Shown in pieces: positions 24,116 through 34,588 of a DNA stretch of 64,000 nt. Each line of letters begins with the position of its first letter. Positions within the stretch are counted from its first letter, which is position 1. The notes beneath the pieces are model-generated. The model was not told where the DNA came from. It ran no database searches and worked only from the letters and a program-made list of their open reading frames with translations. The stretch spans positions 1-64,000 of the forward strand of contig JAESUZ010002712.1 in NCBI GenBank assembly GCA_017311185.1. Reading direction: 5' to 3'. Source of the stretch: Proteles cristata cristata (taxonomy: Eukaryota > Chordata > Mammalia > Carnivora > Hyaenidae). The position numbers and the translations under genes were made by a program.

Positions 24116-24254
24116 CAGGCTTCCAGAGAGCTCTCCTACCGGTCCCAGGGTCTTCACCTAAAGAAGGTCTTCTGCCTAACGAAGCCCTCCATCCCAGTCC
24201 GTTCCAATGTCCCTCGTGTCCTCTCCGCCCGAGATCCGCATCTAAGATGTCCCA

Positions 24255-24700
24255 GGAAACCCCATCGCAGGCAGCCTCCAGGTCCAGGCATCCCATGGAC
24301 TCCCCATCCCCTGGGTCTGCCAGTCCCAAGTGTCAGATTCCCCGTCCCATCCAACACCTGGACCTCTTATCTCAGGCGACCTCCGTCCAGTCCACTGCCC
24401 GGGTAGTCCTTGGATCTCTCATTCTAGCCGGTCCGTGGACCATTCCTCCATCCCAGCCAGCCCCCGTGTTCCTCCAGCCCAGGCAGTCCACAGCTCCCTT
24501 TTCCCAGGCAGCCCCCGCAACATCACTCCCCTATGCCCACACACATCACAGTCATCCCCCGACTCCAGCCAGTTCCTAAACTCTCCATCCAAGTCAGCAC
24601 CCAAATCCCCAGTCCCAGTCAACCCCAGGATCCCAAAGGTTAGCCAGTGTCTGGGTCCTCCAACCAAGGCAGTCTCGGGAGCCCATCCCAACAAGCTCTG
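24255..24700. repeat. degenerate minisatellite, period about 25 bp
   Basis: A C-rich unit built around 'aggcagtcc...tccc' recurs about 17 times. Anchors (agg/cc-agtc/gcc) fall near 24271, 24296, 24319, 24350, 24375, 24401, 24427, 24456, 24482, 24507, 24567, 24593, 24617, 24643 and 24667, so spacing is mostly 24-29 bp. The clearest adjacent pair is 24481-24505 and 24506-24530. Copies have drifted a lot, and nothing about the array looks coding. It starts about 140 bp beyond the CpG island. Confidence 0.65.
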
Positions 24701-24769
24701 GGACTTCCCATGGCATCATCCATTCAACTCTCACTTTCTGTCCTCCTTTGGAGATGCTCTTCTCCATTC
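24701..24769. other. spacer between minisatellite and L2
   Basis: Short unique stretch; nothing recognised. Confidence 0.4.
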
Positions 24770-25060
24770 TGTCCATCATCTTCATCCAATGAAACTGTAC
24801 CCATCCTTCAAGACTTAAATGCCTCCTTCCTGAAGCCAACCTTGATTTCCCTAGCGAGAAGTGCTTGCTCTCTCTCCTCTGGACCTCCCATTGCACTTCT
24901 CTATACTTCTTTTGTGGCACTTGTGGGACAAGTGGAACGCTACTTTATAGTGCACTGGTTTATGTTCTTATTATAGCGCATTAGTTTGTGTTCTTGTTTT
25001 ATGTCCTCTGCCAGGCTGAGCTCCCTAAAGCCAGAAACATGTCTTCATTCATCTTTGTGA
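24770..25060 (+). repeat. L2 3' region
   Basis: 'acccatccttcaagacttaa', 'atgcctccttcctgaagcca', 'gaccttccc'-like text and the ending 'tcctctgccaggctgagctc' / 'cagaaacatgtcttcat' follow the L2 consensus order. Confidence 0.6.
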
Positions 25061-25064
25061 GCAG

Positions 25065-25213
25065 GCTGAGGTAGAGGAGAAAGCACACGTTTTGCAATCA
25101 GACAAAACCGGATTTAAATTCCATCTTCTCCTCTCTGAACTTCCATTTCCCTATCAATAACACCTGCCTCACAGAAGTAGTCTTGGGAAAAAGCACGTAA
25201 AAACACTTGGCAC
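25065..25213 (+). repeat. MIR
   Basis: 'gcacacgttttgcaatcaga', 'ccggatttaaattccatctt' and 'tccatttccctatcaataa' are MIR-like. The next SINE lies at its end. Confidence 0.62.
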
Positions 25214-25230
25214 AGAAGACACAACCTGGG

Positions 25231-25451
25231 GGGCGCCTGGGTGGCTCAGTCGGTTAAGCGTCCGACTTCGACTAAGGTCATGATCTCACAGTTGGTGGGT
25301 TCGAGCCCCTCGTCGGGCTCTGTGCTGACAGCTAGCTCAGAGCCTGGAGCCTGCTTCAGATTCTGTGTCTCCCTCTCTCTCTACCCCTCCCTGCTCTCTC
25401 TCTCTCTCAGAAATAAATAGAAAACATTTTAAAAATTAAAAAAAAAAAAAA
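25231..25451 (+). mobile_element. SINEC_Fc-type SINE
   Basis: Sense copy with a 15-A tail. Target duplication agaagacacaacctggg (25214-25230) and agaaagacacaacccggg (25452-25469). Confidence 0.96.
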
Positions 25452-25469
25452 AGAAAGACACAACCCGGG

Positions 25470-25716
25470 GAATAGGAGAAAATATTTGCAAATGATATAT
25501 CTGATAAGAGTTTCGTATTCATAATATGCAAAGAACTCCACCCCCCTCTCCACTGTTGTTACAGCCCAACAACAAAACAACCCAATTTTTTTTTGAATGG
25601 GCAAAGAATTTGAAGAGACATTTCTCCAGAGAAGTTGTACAAATGACCAGTAAGCTCATGAAAAGATGCTCAGCATCATTAGCCACCAGCAAAATGCAGA
25701 TCAAAAAACAAAATGA
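25470..25716 (+). mobile_element. L1 ORF2 3' region, left part
   Basis: The sequence reads as the L1 block 'atttgcaaatgatatatctg' through 'aaaagatgctcagcatca' and stops at 'aaaacaaaatga'. The expected continuation ('ccacttcacaccc') resumes at 26765, after the RPSA pseudogene. Confidence 0.85.
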
Positions 25717-26722
25717 ATTTTCTGAGCTACCCACAAGGTATATTGTTCTGGGTTTCTGTCATAACCTAAAGGGAAACTTTCACAATTTCCAGAGCCCTTG
25801 GGGCCCTGCAGATGAAGGAGGGGGCTGTCCTGAAATTCCTTGCAGCAAGAACCCTCTTAGGTGGTGCCAACTTTGACTTCCAACCTTGACTTCCAAGTGA
25901 AACAGTGCATGTACAAAAGGAAAAGTTAAGGCATCTACATCTTAAATCTGAAGAGAACCTAAGAGAAGCTTCTGTTGGTAGCCGTTGAAAACCCAGCTGA
26001 TGTCAGTGTCATATCCTCCAGGAATACTGGCCAGCAAGCTGTGCTGAAGATTTCTACTGCCGCTGGGGCCACTCCTATTGCTGGCCACTTCACTCCTAGA
26101 AGCTTCACTAAACAGATCAAGGCAGCCTCCCAGGAGCCATGACTACTGGTCGGTCCTAAGCTGACCACCAGCCTGTCACAGAGGTTTCTTATGTTAACCT
26201 GCCTACCATTGCTCTGTGTTACACAGACTCTTCTCTGTGCCATGTGGACATTGCCATCCCATGCAACAGCAAAGGAGCACCTCAGTGGGTCTAATATGGT
26301 GGATGCTGGACCAGAAGGTTCTTTGTGTGCGCGCATGGTATCATCTCCCGTGAGCACCCATGGGAGATCATGCCTGATCTCTATTCATGCAGAGATCCTC
26401 AAAACATTGAAAAGAAAGAGCAGGCCACTGCTGAAAAGGCTGTGTCTAAAAAGGAATTTCAAGGTGAATTTACCGCTCCAGCTCCTGAGTTTACTGTTAC
26501 TCAACCCAAGGTCACAGACTGGTCTGAAGGTGTGCATATGCCTTTAGCGCCTTTCCAGTACTTCCCTATTGAAGACTGGAGTGCTCAGCCCACCACTGAA
26601 GACTGGTCCGAAGCTCCCACTGAATGGATAGGAATAACCGCTGGGCGGTCTTAAACTGTTCTTCCACAGGCTCTTAAACAAAAAAATGGAAATAAGGTTG
26701 TTGAAAAATAAACATCAGCTTC

Positions 26723-26766
<44 letters not shown>
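25717..26766 (+). pseudogene. RPSA: RPSA (40S ribosomal protein SA) processed pseudogene
   Basis: This is an intronless copy of RPSA mRNA. It includes the 5' UTR (25719-25784, ending gggaaactttcaca), the whole coding region and the 3' UTR with aataaacatcag at 26707-26718. Recognisable blocks include [29 protein letters not shown] and [12 protein letters not shown]. It is dead: the initiator ATG is ATT (25785-25787); a 13-bp tandem duplication at 25870-25895 shifts the frame; TAA stops sit at 25927-25929 and 25960-25962; about 15 nt are lost near 25972; and the C-terminus is shortened. A CA repeat occupies the place of the poly(A) tail. It sits inside an L1 whose two halves flank it, so it is younger than that L1. 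No target-site duplication was found. RPSA has many such retrocopies in mammals. Confidence 0.93.
26724..26766 (+). repeat. (CA)n microsatellite
   Basis: About 20 CA units at the position where the poly(A) tail of the RPSA retrocopy should be. Confidence 0.95.
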
Positions 26767-27472
26767 ACTTCACACCCACTGTGGTAGGTAAAATAAAAAG
26801 GACAGACCGGAAGTATTAGCAAGCATGTGGAGAAACTGGAACCCATTCACTGCTGATTGGGATGTAAAATGGTGTGGTCACTTTGGAAAACAGTTTGAAA
26901 TTTTCTCAAAATGGTAAACATAGAGTTACCATATGACCCAGGAATTTTACTTCTAGGTATATACCCAAAAGAAATGAAAACATATGTCCACACAAAAACT
27001 TTCACATGAACATTCATAGCAGCATTATTCATAATAGCCAAAACATAGAAACAATCAAATGTTCGTCTGCTGATGAATGGACAAACAAAATAGGGTGTAT
27101 CCACACAATGGAGTATTATTAAGCCATAAAAAGGAATAAAGTACTGACCCATACTAAAACGTGGATGAGCCTTAAAAACATTGTGGTACATGAGACACAA
27201 AATGTTACATATTGTGATTTCACTTTTATAAAATTCCAGAATAGGCAAATTCATACAGACAAAAAGCACAGTGATGGTTGCCAGGCATGTGCTGGGGAAA
27301 GAGGAGTGACTGATAAAAGGTATGGGGTTTCTTGGAGGGAGAATGAAAATTTCTAAAATTAGATTGCGGTGATGGTTGCACAGCTCTGTTAATTAAAAAT
27401 CACTGAACTGTACGTTTTTAAAGCAGAATTTTATGATATGTGATTTTTATCTCAATAAAGCTAGTTTAAAAA
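26767..27472 (+). mobile_element. L1 3' region, right part
   Basis: This continues the L1 broken at 25716: 'ccacttcacacccact', then 'gtggagaaactggaaccc', 'atatacccaaaagaaatg' and a 3' UTR ending in aataaag near 27450 and an A-rich tail. A SINE follows immediately. It is an old, non-functional copy. Confidence 0.85.
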
Positions 27473-27478
27473 AAGCAG

Positions 27479-27724
27479 GGGCGCCTGGATGGCTCAGTCG
27501 GTTGGGCGTCCAACTTCGGCTCAGGTCACGATCTCACGGTTCGTGGGTTTGAGCCCATGTCGGGCTCTGTGTTCTCAGCTAGCTCAGAGCCTGGAGCCTG
27601 CTTCAGATTCTGTGCCTCCCTCTCTCTCTGACCCTCCCCTGCTCATGCTCTCTCTCTCTCTCTCTCTCAGAAATGAAAAAAAACATTAAAAAATGTTTTT
27701 AAATAATATAAATAAATAAATAAA
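27479..27724 (+). mobile_element. SINEC_Fc-type SINE
   Basis: Sense copy directly after the L1 poly(A) tail, ending in (AAAT)n. A separate target duplication is hidden by the A-rich context. Confidence 0.93.
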
Positions 27725-27764
27725 ACCAAATACCTTGCACAAAGTATAGCACAGAACAGCAGCC

Positions 27765-27968
27765 ACAGTTATAATAACTAACACATCTATGGAGCTTACT
27801 ATGTGCCGGGCACTCTGCTAAGCATTTTACATGTATGAGCTCACTTATTCCTCATGACAATCCAATGAGGTTGGCAGTGCTATTAGCCGCATGTTATAGG
27901 TAAGGAAACCCAGAGGTTGAATTGGCTTGCCCAGAAGGATAGCCCAGATGCTCAGATGTTTCCTTCTC
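27765..27968 (-). repeat. MIR
   Basis: The plus strand reads 'cttactatgtgccgggcact', 'tcctcatgacaatccaatga' and 'gtaaggaaacccagaggttg', a well-preserved MIR complement. Confidence 0.75.
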
Positions 27969-28154
27969 ACTTCTTTGTATCTTTTCTCAGTACTTTATAT
28001 ATAAAAAAGGTGGTACCCCATAAGTGTTAAATTAACACATTCATCAAATACTTCTATTTATCCAGTAATCACTTACAGAATATTTATTATGTTCTAGGCA
28101 ATACCTGCACTGTCATCTTTATTCTTGTTCTCTCCTTCAGATTCCCTGTAGGGT

Positions 28155-28335
28155 ATGGGGCAAATGGGTACAAATGTTCATTCACAAAATACTTATTGCA
28201 TGTCTGCTATGTGTTAAGCACTGTTCTAGATGCTGAGGATATAGCAATGAACAAAATAGACAACAATCCCTAACCTCACGGAGCTGACATTCTGGTGGGG
28301 CAGACAGAGAGATAATAAGCAAATAGAATATAAAG
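28155..28335 (+). repeat. ancient mammalian repeat, family not assigned
   Basis: 'ctgctatgtgttaagcactg', 'gatatagcaatgaacaaaat', 'cacggagctgacattctggt' belong to the old repeat described at 17.1 kb. Confidence 0.5.
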
Positions 28336-28348
28336 AGCATGTTGGATG

Positions 28349-28523
28349 GTGTACTAGATTGAATAGTATCCCCCCAAAACTTGAGGTCCACCTTGTGAAT
28401 GTGATCTTATTTGGAAATAAAAGTCTTTGCAGATGTAATCAAGTTAAGGCGAGATCATGCTCTTTTAGCGTGGGTCCTAACCAATGACTGGTATCCTTAT
28501 AAGAAGAGGGAAATTTGGACATA

Positions 28524-28575
<52 letters not shown>

Positions 28576-28825
28576 AAGAATGACACGTGAAGAAAGAGCC
28601 AGAGATTGGAGTCAACAAGCCAAGGAATGCCAAGGATTGCCAGCAACCACGAGAAGTAGGAAAGAACAAGGAGGGATTCTTCCCTAGAGACTTCAGAGAG
28701 AGCATGGCCCTGGCAACACCTTGACTTTGGACTTCTAGCCCCCAGAACTGTGAGAGATTAAATTTCCATGGTTTTAAGTCACCCAGTTTGTGATAGTTTT
28801 TTACAGCAGTTCCAGGAGACTAACA
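28349..28825 (+). mobile_element. MLT1-type MaLR solo LTR
   Basis: Starts tgtactagattgaatag and ends ccaggagactaaca. Internal diagnostic blocks are 'ttgcagatgtaatcaagtta', 'gactggtatccttataagaa' and 'ccccagaactgtgagagatt', with the AATAAA region mutated to ATTAAA. A CA microsatellite has expanded inside it at 28526-28572. No internal retroviral-like region is attached. Confidence 0.78.
28526..28572 (+). repeat. (AC)n microsatellite
   Basis: About 23 AC units inside the LTR, at the point where the MLT1 consensus reads 'gacacagacacgcac'. Confidence 0.95.
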
Positions 28826-29872
28826 TAGATGGTGATAGATGCTCTGGAGAAAGACAACATGGGAAAGGATGACAGAGAGCCCTGGGTGAATCAGCCTGTG
28901 CCCCCAGGGAGCTTCCTGTCTAGTCAGAGAACTACGACCCTAAATCACAAACAGGACCAACAAGACCATATATAAAGCGCCAGAGTGGTGGCACCAGGCC
29001 TGGGGTGCTAGGAGGTCTTTATGGATGAGCTTAGGATTTCGACAGGTGGAAATGGTAGAGCAGAGAAATACCTGTTGAAGGGAACCACGTGTGGTGGGAG
29101 GAAAGGAGCAGTCAGTAAAACAGTGTGTATTTAGGGAACCACACACAATTTGGTTGAAGAGGGCACAAGAGATGCGTGCATGAGCTGGTGTGTGTGTGTG
29201 TGTTTGCGCGTGCGTGTGTGTTGTAAGGGATAGGAGGCAGTGGGAAGACATGGCTTGATTTAGCTTGGAGAAGTCTCCATTGCCAAGCTGAAGCATCTGG
29301 ACCTTTTCTTATAGGCAATGAAAAGTCATGGTACATTTTTGAGCAAGAGAGCAACATGGTAGGCAGGGAGGGGGTCCACATGGATATTATATGTACCAAA
29401 TATTACACACTACAAGGTGAGTCTTGTATTGGTTCGTTGTTATTTAGCAAAGACTGCAGTACTACCCTTTTTTCCCCTGCCTGCTGGCCCCCGGAGTCAT
29501 TTCCCAGGAGCCTCAACCCCTGCTATGACTGTTCCAATTCCCCTTACCCTAGAGCCAGCTTTGCCAAGGAATATAGAGCTTGAGCAGGAAAGAACCCTGA
29601 AAACCACATCTCACCACTGCCAGTAGCCAGTCAACAAGAACTCATCATGATAATGAGAGCCAGGAAATATTTTCCTCAGATGCAAAGGTGGCATCTGTTC
29701 AAATTGGTTTTTCCTATTGGGTTCTCACAGCTCTGTCCACAAACAGATCTTCTCTTATACCGGTTAGCTGCCAGACGTAAAACAGGAAAATCAAAATTAA
29801 AAACAACAACAACAACAACATTGGTTTTTCCATCAAATCATTGCTTTTTCCATCAAGGCGTTTACAGTCCAG
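28826..29872. other. intergenic sequence, mostly unassigned
   Basis: 28826-29350 resembles the body of an ancient repeat ('gagcaagagagcaacatggt'). 29187-29221 is a (TG)n microsatellite, and 29803-29820 is a short (AAC)n run. No gene seen. Confidence 0.45.
29187..29221 (+). repeat. (TG)n microsatellite, imperfect
   Basis: TG units interrupted by TTTGCGCG. Confidence 0.9.
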
Positions 29873-30061
29873 GGCGCCTGGGTGTCTCAGCTGGTTAAGC
29901 ATCCAACTCTTGATTTAGGCTCAGGTCATGATCTCATGGTTCATGGGTTTGAGCCCTGCATCGGGCTCTGTGCTCACAGCACAGAGTCTGCTTTGGATCC
30001 TCTGTCTCTCTCTCTCTCTGCCCCTTCCCCATTCTCTCTCTCTCTTCTCTCTCTCTGTCTC

Positions 30062-30122
<61 letters not shown>

Positions 30123-30147
30123 AATGTTAAAAAATAACTTTAAAAAA
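29873..30147 (+). mobile_element. SINEC_Fc-type SINE with expanded CT/CTGT/CA tract
   Basis: Sense copy. The CT-rich region (30000-30122) has grown and includes (CTGT)4-5 and (CA)10. Target duplication gcgtttacagtccag (29858-29872) and gcttatagttcag (30148-30160). Confidence 0.94.
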
Positions 30148-30160
30148 GCTTATAGTTCAG

Positions 30161-30895
30161 AATATCAGCGCTGAAGTGACCAAAGAGATTAACTCATTTT
30201 TCACATGAGGACACTGAGAACTCAGGAGAAATGATTTGCACATTCTTGCTGTGCAACTGCTGGGCTGCAATCCCTTACTTGGGCTATTTCCTGAGGTCTG
30301 GTGTTCCAAAGAGTCTTAAGACTGCAGACTTTAAAGAGCAGAATGGTAGGAAAGTGACCATCTGTGAGGAGCGTAGGGGAATGAAAAAGGAAGGAAAAAG
30401 GAAGTCTCTCATCTCTGTGGGGATCCCTGAAGAGATAGATATCGGTGCTTAAAACTGAGACAGTATTTAGCTAATTAGTTAATCATCTTTCCAGCCCTCT
30501 TTCCCCTAGCGGGGAAAGGGGCAAGATATATCCAAAGTACCCGTCAGTCCTGAACAGTCTCACAGAAAACACTCCTAATAGGCTAGTCTGGAGTTTTGTT
30601 TCAGGAAAAATTTCCTCTCTGAAGATGATTTGTAAGCTTGATCCTGTCAGAACATAAAACCACATAACCCAGTGTGTTTCCAAATTTGTCCTAGCTGCCA
30701 TAAAACTTTGAGCCAAATTCAGAGTCCAATTATAATCCAGTTCATTTTAGGTACCTGGCAACATTTATTCGTGCTTCCTTTGCATGGTCTCTGGTCTGTT
30801 TCCTTCCACATTTTTATCCCTAATTGTCTTTCTTTCATGTTGTAACTGATGAGCCTCCTAATATCCTATTTAAAGTAGGCGGGATATAAATTTTA
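30161..30895. other. unassigned intergenic sequence
   Basis: 30160-30260 is MIR-like ('tttttcacatgaggacactg'). The rest shows no gene or clear repeat. Confidence 0.45.
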
Positions 30896-31285
30896 CATAA
30901 ACTAAACTCTATTTACAGATGCAAAGGGGATTTGAACTAGTGAAGAACATTTGAAGGAACAGATGATATTTGGCCTAGAAGAGAGCAGGCTTATGAAGAC
31001 ATGATTACTGTCTTCAAATAACCAGGAGGCTGTCAAGAGGGCAATGTGGTGGAATTATTATGCTTAGCTCCAAAGGGCACAACTAGAAGCAATGGGTGAA
31101 AATTACAGGGAGACAAATTCCCTGAGGGAGGAAACCTCTCACAGGCGAAGCTTAGTAAAAATGGGGAGTTCATTGCTGGAGGTCTTCAAATAGTGGCTGG
31201 ACGGCCTCATTTGGAGGGTCTGTTGCACAGGGAATGGGAACATTGGACGGAGGGGCTGGTTAAGATGATTTGAAAGCCCCTTTCT
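30896..31285 (+). repeat. CR1/L3-like ancient LINE remnant
   Basis: 'agaagagagcaggcttatga', 'caatgggtgaaaattacagg', 'gtggctggacggcctcattt' and 'gatgatttgaaagccccttt' follow the CR1/L3 3' pattern ('ggctggatgaccac ... tggactagatgacct'). Confidence 0.5.
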
Positions 31286-32034
31286 GGTCCTAATAGATGC
31301 AAAATGCAGCTCTGGGTGTAGAAAAGAAGACTGAGGAGTGGGGGGACGAGTGGGGAAAGGAGATAGGAAAGAAAGAGACTGAAGTTCATCAAATGCTAGA
31401 ACATTCTAGTCAAAAGCAGCGAACCCTAACTGCTTCTGAGATGCTCGCAAAGGGGAGAGTGGTCCAGAAACAGAATCCCAGGCTGCATTTCCCCAGTCCT
31501 ATTCCATGTGACTCCTATGCGGCAGGAGAAATGAAAGTATCAGCTCCATCGCTCCCACTGCTGTTATTCAGGAAAGAGCACATCAAAACTGTTAGAGCTG
31601 GAAGGAGACTTAGAGATCGTATAATCTCAACCCCTCATTTTAGAACTGGAGAGAAAGAGGCCCCGAGAGTGGAAGGGGCCTGTCTACCAGTCAGCCACTT
31701 CACTGACGGTGTGCTGCTGAAGGGCAGGGACCATTTTGTTTACCTTTCAATCCCCCAACTGGACCTGGCCACAGGGCCTTGCACTTGGCGAATGCACAGG
31801 AAGCCGTTAGAAAATCGAACTGAATTGCCCAGAAGAGCTGGAGGTAGAAGCTAGATCTTTTGATAACCCTCACCCCCTAGCCCATGATGCTTTCCATGAC
31901 AAAAATTTCATCCGGCTCAGTTCAACAGACATTGATTTGGCATATTCATGTGCCAATCCCGGAGCTATAGCAAGAGGTGAACAAGAGGCAGGCTGTGCCC
32001 TCAAGGAGCAAACAGCTCCTCCTGGGAGCTGGGC
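31286..32034. other. intergenic sequence with possible old repeats
   Basis: The plus-strand ORF 31297-31854 (185 codons) has no recognisable domain. 31580-31700 ('gagctggaaggagacttaga') is an old repeat fragment, so the ORF is unlikely to be coding. Confidence 0.45.
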
Positions 32035-32432
32035 TCTTCCCTTCCTGGGCCCTGCACACCTACTGTTTTCTTTGCCATGGAAAAGCTTTTTGCTGCCTTT
32101 GCCTACTTACTGCCTATTCAGCCTTCAGATCTCAGTTCAAATGTCAGTTCCCCAGCAGCACCGTCTCTCACTCCCAGATGAGGCAGATCCCTCTGACACA
32201 TGCTCTCAGGGAGTCGTTCTCCCTCCTTGAACTTAGCAAGTATGTAATTACATATTGATTTGTGTGGTTCTTTGTTTGCTTCCCCCCTCCCTCCTTCGGT
32301 AGACTGTTAGCTCTACCAGGGTAGATACTCCGTCTGTTTTGCTCCCCACTGTACCATGAGTCTGGCAAAAAGCCTGGGACCTGGTAAGTAAGCAATAAGC
32401 AATTCATGTTTGTTGAATACATGAATCAACAA
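32035..32432 (+). repeat. L2 3' region
   Basis: 'cttcagatctcagttcaaat', 'gtcagttccccagcagcacc', 'tagactgttagctctaccag' and 'ggcaaaaagcctgggacctg', then 'catgtttgttgaatacatga', in L2 order. Confidence 0.65.
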
Positions 32433-32626
32433 ACTAATGGAATACACAGATAAATCAATTAGAACTACAATTCAACATGATAAGGGATAGAAGGTAATAC
32501 AGAAATCAATTCCGTAGGAGGGAAGAAGCCAGCTCTTGCATCAACGAATCTGGCATGGTAGAATATATACACTGCCAGATAATCAAAGCAAGTGGCCAAC
32601 AGCATAGCCTTAAGACAGTGTCCACT

Positions 32627-32702
32627 GGGGGCGCCTGGCTGGCTGTCAGTAGAGCATGGGACTCTTAATCTTGGAGTCGTGAGTTTAAGCCCCACGTTGG
32701 GT
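32627..32702 (+). mobile_element. short-form CAN-SINE
   Basis: Head 'gggcgcctggctggctgtca', then 'agcatgggactcttaatctt' and 'ccccacgttgggtgtagag', without the 'gggctctgtgctgaca' middle. The tail has become GAAA repeats. Confidence 0.88.
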
Positions 32703-32706
32703 GTAG

Positions 32707-32756
<50 letters not shown>

Positions 32757-32785
32757 GGAAGGAGGGAGGAAGAAAGAAAGAAAAG
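32703..32785 (+). repeat. (GAAA)n microsatellite
   Basis: About 80 bp of GAAA/GGAA units grown from the SINE tail. Confidence 0.95.
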
Positions 32786-33094
32786 AAGTGTCTCTTGTGT
32801 TCAGACAAACCAAAGTTGTGTGTAGTATCTATTTCCCCAGCACCTGGAGAAGCAGGGTAGTTCTGCCACAGTGGGACAGACTAGGCATCTGAGTAACAGG
32901 CACAACGGGCAAAATCAGACCACATGGGTTTGGTAAGACCGAAAGGACGCTCCTGGGATTCGAAATCCACAGATTTCTCTGTTCCTCAGTGATGTCCTCT
33001 ACAGGAGAAAGACCCACAGGATTGGTTGATCCTGGAATGAGAGGTTCTGCACCTATTGGGTGGGGGAAGACCTACTCCCAGGCATAAGAGAGTG
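32786..33094. other. unassigned intergenic sequence
   Basis: Nothing recognised. Confidence 0.45.
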
Positions 33095-33095
33095 T

Positions 33096-33108
33096 TGCCC
33101 TCTGGTGG
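33096..33108 (-). promoter_or_regulatory. possible CTCF motif
   Basis: The minus strand reads ccaccagagggcaac, matching the CTCF core ccasyagrkggcrsy at nearly every position. Reverse orientation, opposite to the motif at 16106. Not proven to be bound. Confidence 0.42.
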
Positions 33109-33110
33109 TA

Positions 33111-33153
33111 ATAATGATCATGATCACAATCGTGATCGTGATCATGATAATAA
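33111..33153. repeat. imperfect palindrome of GATCAT/GATCGT units
   Basis: 'atgatcatgatcac' then 'aatc' then 'gtgatcgtgatcatgat': two nearly complementary arms around a 4-base centre, rich in GATC. Confidence 0.8.
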
Positions 33154-33177
33154 CAAGTAGTGGATGTGGTCCTTGTT

Positions 33178-33283
33178 AGGGTGACCGACCATCCCAGTTT
33201 GCCCAGGGGACTGTTTCACCACCTAACTTCCACTTTCCAGGGAACCTCTGAGTCCCAAGCAAACAGTAACAGTTGGTCACCCT
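33178..33283. mobile_element. possible short DNA transposon with terminal inverted repeats
   Basis: Left end agggtgaccgacc and right end ggttggtcaccct-like (agttggtcaccct) are inverted repeats 106 bp apart, the pattern of small non-autonomous elements with 'agggtgacc' termini. The family was not identified. Confidence 0.45.
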
Positions 33284-33529
33284 ACTCCTTGATGGCGTTC
33301 CATGCACTGTGCATACATACACATGATCTCATTAGATGGCTCAAAACCCCCAAGGCCAGGAATCAGGATTCAGGCTCCAGAGACCTGTAGAGCTTTAGAT
33401 ATCCAGTCTGATTTCCAGATGAGAAAAGAAAGCCCAAGAGAAGTATATTCCTTGTTCAACATCGCGTTACAAATATATAGCAGAAGTGAAACCAGCATGT
33501 ACATGTCCAGACCCATAGTGCCAGGCTCC

Positions 33530-33625
33530 CTACCCCTGGCATGCCCTTGCCTGCTTTGTCAGTTTGTCTAGGTCCCACATCCTCCGGGAAGCCTTTCCTA
33601 AACTACCCACCTCTCGATCCTTTCA
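33530..33625 (+). repeat. L2-like fragment
   Basis: 'tcccacatcctccgggaagc' then 'ctttcctaaactacccac' resembles the L2 block 'cctccgggaagccttccctga'. Confidence 0.4.
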
Positions 33626-34572
33626 GAAAGCTTTCCCCTGAAACACTCCTCTGACGCATAGCATGTGCTATAGGTACTGCATTTGTTTAATGCTTTAAAT
33701 ATATAACTGGGAAAAAAGGAAAGTTCCATGGCCTCCCACCCCCGACCCCCAAGAGGTACTGGGGAGGAGAACAGCCTCTGGGCATGGATCTCAGGTGTGC
33801 CCATAGTTCGTTCACGGCCCTGAGGAAAAGGCATTTGGCCTTGCAGAGCAAGGAAAGAAACAGGCTTCTGCAATTACCAGGTGGGGTGGATTTGGAGAGC
33901 CAAGAGCCGAGCAGAGGTGAGAAGGCATCCCTGCATCCTTTAGAGGAAAAGAGAGAGAGAGCCTTCCTTGCCGCAGTGATATCATCAGGGAATAGGTCCT
34001 AGTTTCTTGCTTCCAGAACTGCGGTGTCCTTTGGTGCTCCCCTGGTCCCTGACAAGGACCCCCCAGATCAGCTCTTGCCTCTCCCCTCCACGGAGACAAA
34101 TTTGCAAACTCCCACATCTCTGTGGAAACGGCAGAGAGCAGGAGAGAAGAAAAAAGGAGAAAAATCCACCCACATGCCAACAAACTGGAAAAAAAATAAC
34201 CCAGGCCTTGTCTCACTCAGCTGTTGGCTCCCTGCTCCCTCCCACTGTGATGGCTGCTCCTGCCTCCTGGACAGGGACCTGGCTCCATGCAGCCTCCCTT
34301 CCCACCCTGAGCTGGCTTTCATCAATACCGCTCCCCCAGTCTCAGCTGTGAGAAGGAGGGACCTACAGCCTAGGGATAGAAAAGCTGGAAGGAAGGACTG
34401 ACAGAGCCACCAAATGCTTGTGGCCAACTTCAAACTCAGTTCCCATCACTGTTCCCCAAACCATGCAGGGGACCATCCTCTCATCCCAGGGAGAGAAGTC
34501 AAGGAGCTCTGTCCCACCAGCAACTTCTCCCTCAGATGCTGTCTCCTGCCCATTTCTCCTGCTGCCTCTCTC
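33626..34572. other. unassigned intergenic sequence
   Basis: Several overlapping ORFs of 60-134 codons on both strands show no protein family. No repeat was recognised. Confidence 0.45.
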
Positions 34573-34588
34573 TACCATTTCATTTTTA

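Noticed and set aside
24255..24700. CRISPR-like or coding repeats in the minisatellite
   Set aside because: Units are adjacent without unique spacers, are degenerate, and sit in a mammalian promoter region.
25526..26654. ORFs at 25526-25876, 25959-26357 and 26191-26654 as genes
   Set aside because: They are pieces of the dead RPSA retrocopy and the L1 around it. The start codon is lost and stops and frameshifts are present.
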